A stretch of 64,000 nucleotides of DNA from an uncultured Bacteroidales bacterium (GTDB lineage: Bacteria > Bacteroidota > Bacteroidia > Bacteroidales > F082), in the NCBI GenBank assembly GCA_946405575.1, contig CAMJHP010000006.1, positions 1 to 64,000 on the forward strand, written 5' to 3'. The position numbers were made by a program, and so were the translations under genes. Below the pieces are notes generated by a model. The model worked only from the letters and a program-made list of their open reading frames with translations, made no database searches and was not told where the DNA came from. How positions within the stretch are numbered: position 1 is the first letter of the stretch; each line of letters starts with the position of its first letter. This document shows, piece by piece, positions 60,218-64,000 of this stretch.

Positions 60218-62008
60218 ATGAAACGAGTTATGCACATACTGAACTATTTTGCGGTTCTGACGATAATGGTGGCTTGCTCCCAACCAACTAAAGTTGAGGC
60301 CCCTGAACCTTGTCGAAGCGTCGCAGGGCCGACCCAAGAGTTGGCAGCCATTGACACCCTTATGTGGCACCAGCCTGACAGTGCCTTGGCGGTGATGATG
60401 GAGTTTGCGGGAAGTCCCGAGGCCGACAGCCTCGATGCCTTTAACGGGCATTATTGCCAGGTGATGGTGGCGGAGCTGCTGTTTAAGAATGATTATGGGC
60501 AAAGCAACCGGGCGGAGGTGATGAAGGCGGTTCATTATTTTGATTCGATTGTGGGGATGGATGGAGCGGACACACGCGGTAAATCGGACGCACGCGGTGC
60601 GTCCGTACAGAGGCGGGATGCGTTTTTGGCGGCGCGGGCGCATTATATGAATGGTGTGGGACTGTATGAACGGGATAGCGTGGTGGCGGCTTGCGGGGAG
60701 TATCTGAAGGCGTTGGAGATTGTGGAGACGCATTTCCCGAATTTGGAGACGCAAGATGTTGCGTCTCTACAGGTTGGGCATCTGCCTCGGTTTATGGGGT
60801 TGACCTATGGTCGCCTTGCGGAATTGTTCTCTGGCCAGTTTATGCAGGAACCTGCCATCGTTTGCTGCAAGAAAGCACTCGCCTACGACAGGATTGAAAT
60901 TAGTTCTCCGTTGAACCAATCCAGTTTGTTGATTCTTTTAGGGAAACAGTATGCCAAGCTGAACCAAAATGATAGCGCATCTTATTATTGCAACGAAGCT
61001 TTGCAAAGGCTACCCGATACAAACAATGCAGTTTACAGGGATTTGGTTTCGCAATTGGCATTAATCAATTATGACTCAAGCAAAGATGCAGAAGCGTCCA
61101 TCATCCAGTTGAAACGCATGTTGGCGCAAACTTCCGATGAAAACGAAAAAATGGCTCGTATTTCAACCATAGGAAGTATATATAGTGATGACGGACAATA
61201 TGATTCGGCGTTGGTTTATCTGGTACCTATGTTTGAGAACAAGGATAATGCTGTAAGGCAAAGGGTTGCCGCTTCTTATTTGCACGAGATTTACCAAAGC
61301 AAAGGCGATACGGTGAAGGCTGCACAATTTGCGGTTTACCTCGCCGAGAATACCGTTTCGCAAGGGAAAAGTAACGCACAAATCTCGCAGCTTAACGAGT
61401 TGTTTCAGCGGCATTTGCAGTGGGAACAGGAGAAGGCTGAGGCCGAAAGAAGGTTGGCCGAACAGGAGGCGGCACGGCGACGCTTGGTGCGGAGTGTGGT
61501 GACGGCCGTGGCGGTGCTGTTGGTTTTGGGGCTTGGGCTGTGGTGGAGGATGGCTAAGCGGAGAAAGGAACATGAGGCCGAGACGCAGACCTGGCACGAG
61601 GAGAAGCAACAGCTTCAGACGCGGGTGGACGATGCCTTGCAGCAGCTTCAAACGGTGGATGACGCATTGCAGCAACTACAGACGCAAGCGGATGATGCCT
61701 TGCAACAGGCACGGGCGATGCTGCCGCAGCGGGTGGCCGACCTTTACCGCGCGAAGGTGCCGAACCGCTTGGAGCGCATCATGGACGAGTTTGAGGCGGC
61801 TTATCCTGGAGCCATGGAACGGGTGGCGGCTGCCTACCCCAATCTGACCAAGACGGAGACCCAACTTTTCGTGCTTTCGTTTCTGCAATTCCGTGCGAAG
61901 GAGGAGGCGGATTTGTTGGGTTTGAGCCAAAACACGGTGCTGCAGTACCGCTCCAACCTGCGAAAAAAGACGGGAAATGCCTCGATTTCGTCTTTTTTGG
62001 AGGCGTAA
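60218..62008 (+). CDS. Membrane-anchored TPR sensor with LuxR-like DNA-binding domain
   Basis: The 596-residue protein has an N-terminal lipoprotein-like or signal-anchor segment (MKRVMHILNYFAVLTIMVAC, Cys20), TPR-like helical repeats over about 100-390, a membrane span near 423-444 (RSVVTAVAVLLVLGLGLWW), a Gln/Asp-rich coiled coil with tandem VDDALQQLQT units (~470-500) and a C-terminal LuxR-type helix-turn-helix (LTKTETQLFVLSF, ADLLGLSQNTVLQYRSNLRK). It may sense an envelope ligand and bind DNA in the cytoplasm, as in other Bacteroidota TPR regulators. Two palindromic repeats are inserted in frame (60586-60604 and 60746-60767). Why a Cys-lipobox and a transmembrane span both occur is unclear. 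Confidence 0.82.
   Translation: MKRVMHILNYFAVLTIMVACSQPTKVEAPEPCRSVAGPTQELAAIDTLMWHQPDSALAVMMEFAGSPEADSLDAFNGHYCQVMVAELLFKNDYGQSNRAEVMKAVHYFDSIVGMDGADTRGKSDARGASVQRRDAFLAARAHYMNGVGLYERDSVVAACGEYLKALEIVETHFPNLETQDVASLQVGHLPRFMGLTYGRLAELFSGQFMQEPAIVCCKKALAYDRIEISSPLNQSSLLILLGKQYAKLNQNDSASYYCNEALQRLPDTNNAVYRDLVSQLALINYDSSKDAEASIIQLKRMLAQTSDENEKMARISTIGSIYSDDGQYDSALVYLVPMFENKDNAVRQRVAASYLHEIYQSKGDTVKAAQFAVYLAENTVSQGKSNAQISQLNELFQRHLQWEQEKAEAERRLAEQEAARRRLVRSVVTAVAVLLVLGLGLWWRMAKRRKEHEAETQTWHEEKQQLQTRVDDALQQLQTVDDALQQLQTQADDALQQARAMLPQRVADLYRAKVPNRLERIMDEFEAAYPGAMERVAAAYPNLTKTETQLFVLSFLQFRAKEEADLLGLSQNTVLQYRSNLRKKTGNASISSFLEA
60586..60604. repeat. Palindrome inside the TPR regulator gene (copy A)
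   Basis: GGACGCAC (60586-60593), loop GCG, GTGCGTCC (60597-60604). It is flanked by an ACACGCGGTAAAT-like tract, and the coded peptide DARGASVQRR is unlike the TPR sequence around it. Confidence 0.7.
60746..60767. repeat. Palindrome inside the TPR regulator gene (copy B)
   Basis: GAGACGCAA (60746-60754), loop GATG, TTGCGTCTC (60759-60767), followed by TAC. It is related to the GTAGAGACG element at 56326-56353. The reading frame is kept; it encodes ETQDVASLQ. Confidence 0.7.
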
Positions 62009-62108
62009 AAATCTATATATACCGATTATAATTGCTTGATTTTCAATAGGCATTCAAAAGGAAAATCTATAATTGGCCTTTTGGTTGATTTTTTCTTGAT
62101 TTTTGTTA

Positions 62109-62116
62109 TAGTTTTG
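62109..62116 (+). promoter_or_regulatory. -7 box for the 162-residue lipoprotein
   Basis: TAGTTTTG, with a TTG about 21 nt upstream, 26 nt before the ATG at 62143. Confidence 0.5.
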
Positions 62117-62142
62117 CAGCAGAGTTATAAAAACAAACGGAT

Positions 62143-62631
62143 ATGCAAAACAGAAAAATCAAAACAGGTAGGCTGCTGGTGGTTTTGGCAGCAGTGTTCA
62201 TGGGGGTGACATTCATTTCGGTGTCGTGCTCCGTTGATCGTCTTTGCCATTTGGAAGTTGTGATGAAAAACACCTTGCCAATGGAACTGACCATCGAAAC
62301 GAAGGATTGTAGTTTGGTGACCTCGCAGGATTCATCCTATAACCCATCGCAGACTATCACAATTCCTGCCCAAGGAGAGGTTTCGGTGGTTTGGGATTAT
62401 CGTTATCAGATCAATTATCCGCAATACTTTAATGACAACCAATGTGATTCGATGAGGATTGTTTTCAATGATTCGGTTCAAATTGAGTTTTCAAAAGAAG
62501 ACAGGAGCAGGTTCAATCCCATCTTGATGGAAAACTACGAAGTGCTTGCCGCCGAGAACAGTTGGGACGGCTGCCTGCGATATACTTTTACGGAAGAGGA
62601 CTACCAGAACGCGGTGCAGCAACGAGAATGA
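62143..62631 (+). CDS. Hypothetical lipoprotein, 162 residues
   Basis: The protein starts MQNRKIKTGRLLVVLAAVFM and has a lipobox with Cys29 (FISVSC). The mature part is beta-rich (LEVVMKNTLPMELTIETKDC, VSVVWDYRYQINYP) and ends in an acidic tail (EEDYQNAVQQRE). It resembles an immunoglobulin-like periplasmic or surface lipoprotein, but no family is recognised. It has its own promoter box. A palindrome-rich gap separates it from the S41 peptidase. Confidence 0.65.
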   Translation: MQNRKIKTGRLLVVLAAVFMGVTFISVSCSVDRLCHLEVVMKNTLPMELTIETKDCSLVTSQDSSYNPSQTITIPAQGEVSVVWDYRYQINYPQYFNDNQCDSMRIVFNDSVQIEFSKEDRSRFNPILMENYEVLAAENSWDGCLRYTFTEEDYQNAVQQRE

Positions 62632-62697
62632 TGCTTTTTCGTTATGCGGGCTAACGTGCTATCGGGATTACGACGGACTCCATCGACCTCACCCCGA

Positions 62698-62760
62698 CCC
62701 TCTCCTCCAGGAGAGGGAGTGGACTCCCCCGCCGCTGCGCGGCACCCCCTTAAAAGGGGG
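62698..62760. repeat. Three adjacent small hairpins
   Basis: CCCTCTCC/GGAGAGGG (62698-62717), GCCGC/GCGGC (62731-62743) and CCCCCT/AGGGGG (62745-62760) lie between the lipoprotein and the S41 peptidase genes. Runs of such hairpins are typical of mobile palindromic units. Confidence 0.6.
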
Positions 62761-62805
62761 AAGAGGGGGAAGGGACTGATAAGACTAATAAAAACCTATA
62801 GAACA

Positions 62806-64000
62806 ATGAAAACGATAAGATTCTACATTATGCTTGTGGTGATGATGGTGGGAGGGATGAGGATGCAAGCACAAGAGCTTTCCACCATTCCGGCGGAGCA
62901 AAAAGCATTCGAACTTTCGGTGCTGTGGAAAGAGATGTCGTATAACTTCGGGAACTTGGACAACTGCCCCGGACTGGACATCGACAGCCTTTACCGTGCG
63001 TTTCTTCCCAAGGTTACTGAAACCAAGGATGATTTTGAGTATTGGAAAACGCTTCAGTGGTTCATGGCCCACTTCAACAATGGCCACACCAAGATTTTTG
63101 GCGCGCCTGACCATCTTGTGAGACATCTCGCCTATCCCATGTTGGCTACCGCTTATCATGACGGCCATGTCGTCATCGAGAATTTTGGCACCCGAATGGC
63201 CGACTCGCTACATGTGGGAGATACAATAGCGACCATCAACGGAATGGATGCCTTGGATTATTTCCGAGAGTATCATATTCCATACGTAACCTGTTCTAAC
63301 GAAGAATACAAGATTCACGAAGCCATGTTTTATTTCGGCAACCTCAACTGCTGCCTGATGAAAAGTGGCGAGAGAATCCGCTTGGGTATCAAAGACCAAG
63401 ACAAAGTGCGTGATGTGAATGTGTATGCCGATTATTATCTCGATCCAGAAAAACGAGCGCTTAACGACATGTTTTATACTGGGGGCAACTATTGGAGAAC
63501 AGTGAACAGCTTTATTGCTGATACGACCAGCAATTTCGCTTACCTCGCCTTGACTAGTTGCAACGAGAGTTTCTCCCAAGAGTTTCTCAATCATTATGAA
63601 GAGATACAAAAGGCCGACAACCTCATCATTAACATATCTTATAATATGGGCGGTTACAGCTCTTTTTGTGACACTGTCCTTGGCTATTTGGTGGATAACG
63701 ACACCATTTTCAGATACCCGACACTGAACCGTGTGAGCAATGCAAGCGCAATGGCTTCTTCTTATTTCATTCCAGAAGAAAGGAAAGAAACGGAGATTGA
63801 CATTACCAAGAATCAGGAATACTACTTGAACCACACCTTTGAAAACGTGAGTTTTCAAGAGCCAAGTTGGGCCAAGTTCGTGAATCCTGTTCCTGCATCG
63901 CAACGCTATCATGGCAACATCTATGTGTTGATGGGGCGCGAAACGGTGTCGGCAGCGGAGTACTTTGCCATCATGTTGTCGCAAAACAAGCAAGTGGTGT
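62806..64000 (+). CDS. S41-family (C-terminal processing) serine peptidase, partial
   Basis: The gene starts at 62806 and is open to the right edge, giving 398 codons so far. It has a signal peptide (MKTIRFYIMLVVMMVGGMRM, then QAQ). After an N-terminal helical domain there is a PDZ-like segment (LHVGDTIATINGMDALDYF) and the S41 core (NLIINISYNMGGYSSF). The segment RETVSAAEYFAIML, with Ser in the SxAE motif as the nucleophile, comes shortly before the cut, so the catalytic Lys is not yet visible. It is a secreted or periplasmic peptidase that trims C-termini. The gene is incomplete because of the window end. Confidence 0.87.
   Translation, partial: MKTIRFYIMLVVMMVGGMRMQAQELSTIPAEQKAFELSVLWKEMSYNFGNLDNCPGLDIDSLYRAFLPKVTETKDDFEYWKTLQWFMAHFNNGHTKIFGAPDHLVRHLAYPMLATAYHDGHVVIENFGTRMADSLHVGDTIATINGMDALDYFREYHIPYVTCSNEEYKIHEAMFYFGNLNCCLMKSGERIRLGIKDQDKVRDVNVYADYYLDPEKRALNDMFYTGGNYWRTVNSFIADTTSNFAYLALTSCNESFSQEFLNHYEEIQKADNLIINISYNMGGYSSFCDTVLGYLVDNDTIFRYPTLNRVSNASAMASSYFIPEERKETEIDITKNQEYYLNHTFENVSFQEPSWAKFVNPVPASQRYHGNIYVLMGRETVSAAEYFAIMLSQNKQVV

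Overview
The window looks like chromosomal DNA of an anaerobic member of the Bacteroidales (phylum Bacteroidota). The evidence is Bacteroidota-specific. Several secreted proteins end in type IX secretion (T9SS) sorting domains with the YPNP motif. There are C10 (streptopain-like) and C25 (gingipain-like) cysteine peptidases, many PorT/OmpA-type outer-membrane barrels and lipoproteins, and recurrent -7 promoter boxes of the form TAnnTTTG just upstream of start codons. I cannot name a genus. No rRNA, tRNA, insertion sequence or CRISPR array was seen.

Layout. (1) 91-3992, minus strand: hypB, a 941-residue iron-sulfur flavoprotein and hypA, a nickel-insertion and redox operon. (2) 4282-5774: small orphan genes and the 3' remnant of a restriction-modification gene. 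(3) 5785-17781: a defence island. It starts with a strongly structured, terminator-bearing leader (5828-6010), followed by a four-gene LlaJI-like restriction system on the plus strand (two C5-cytosine methyltransferases, an McrB-like NTPase and a LlaJI-type nuclease). Next come a deoxyribosyltransferase-like gene and, on the minus strand, a two-gene Hachiman-type system (HamA nuclease and HamB helicase). About 650 bp of AT-rich DNA with inverted repeats closes the island. (4) 17782-29562: mostly minus-strand housekeeping and secreted-protein genes: DUF2795, cobalamin adenosyltransferase, Nfu and Mrp iron-sulfur proteins, T9SS cargo, a C10 peptidase, a hydrolase, AlkD-like and acyltransferase-3 genes. 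(5) 29559-41321: an AbrB-like regulator divergent from a gingipain-like peptidase with five InlB-type repeats, transporters, a lipoprotein nitroreductase, a Zn-peptidase, a 5'-nucleotidase, a Ser/Asn/Arg-rich secreted protein, upp and elbB. (6) 41643-47237: a co-directional cell-surface cluster (barrel, von Willebrand A lipoprotein, OmpA-barrel, duplicated-domain lipoprotein). (7) 47625-64000: sialidase-like lipoprotein, crotonase, queG, MltF-like transglycosylase, PlsC-like acyltransferase, a phosphatase, a lamin-tail surface protein, an AAA ATPase, a membrane-anchored TPR/LuxR-type regulator, a lipoprotein and an S41 peptidase that runs off the right edge.

The most interesting parts are the leader RNA candidate in front of the restriction operon, whose long-range stem competes with its own terminator; the pairing of LlaJI-like and Hachiman systems around a nucleotide-metabolism-like gene; and small palindromic repeats that occur both between genes and in frame inside a coding sequence. 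All family assignments were made by reading motifs; no database search was run.
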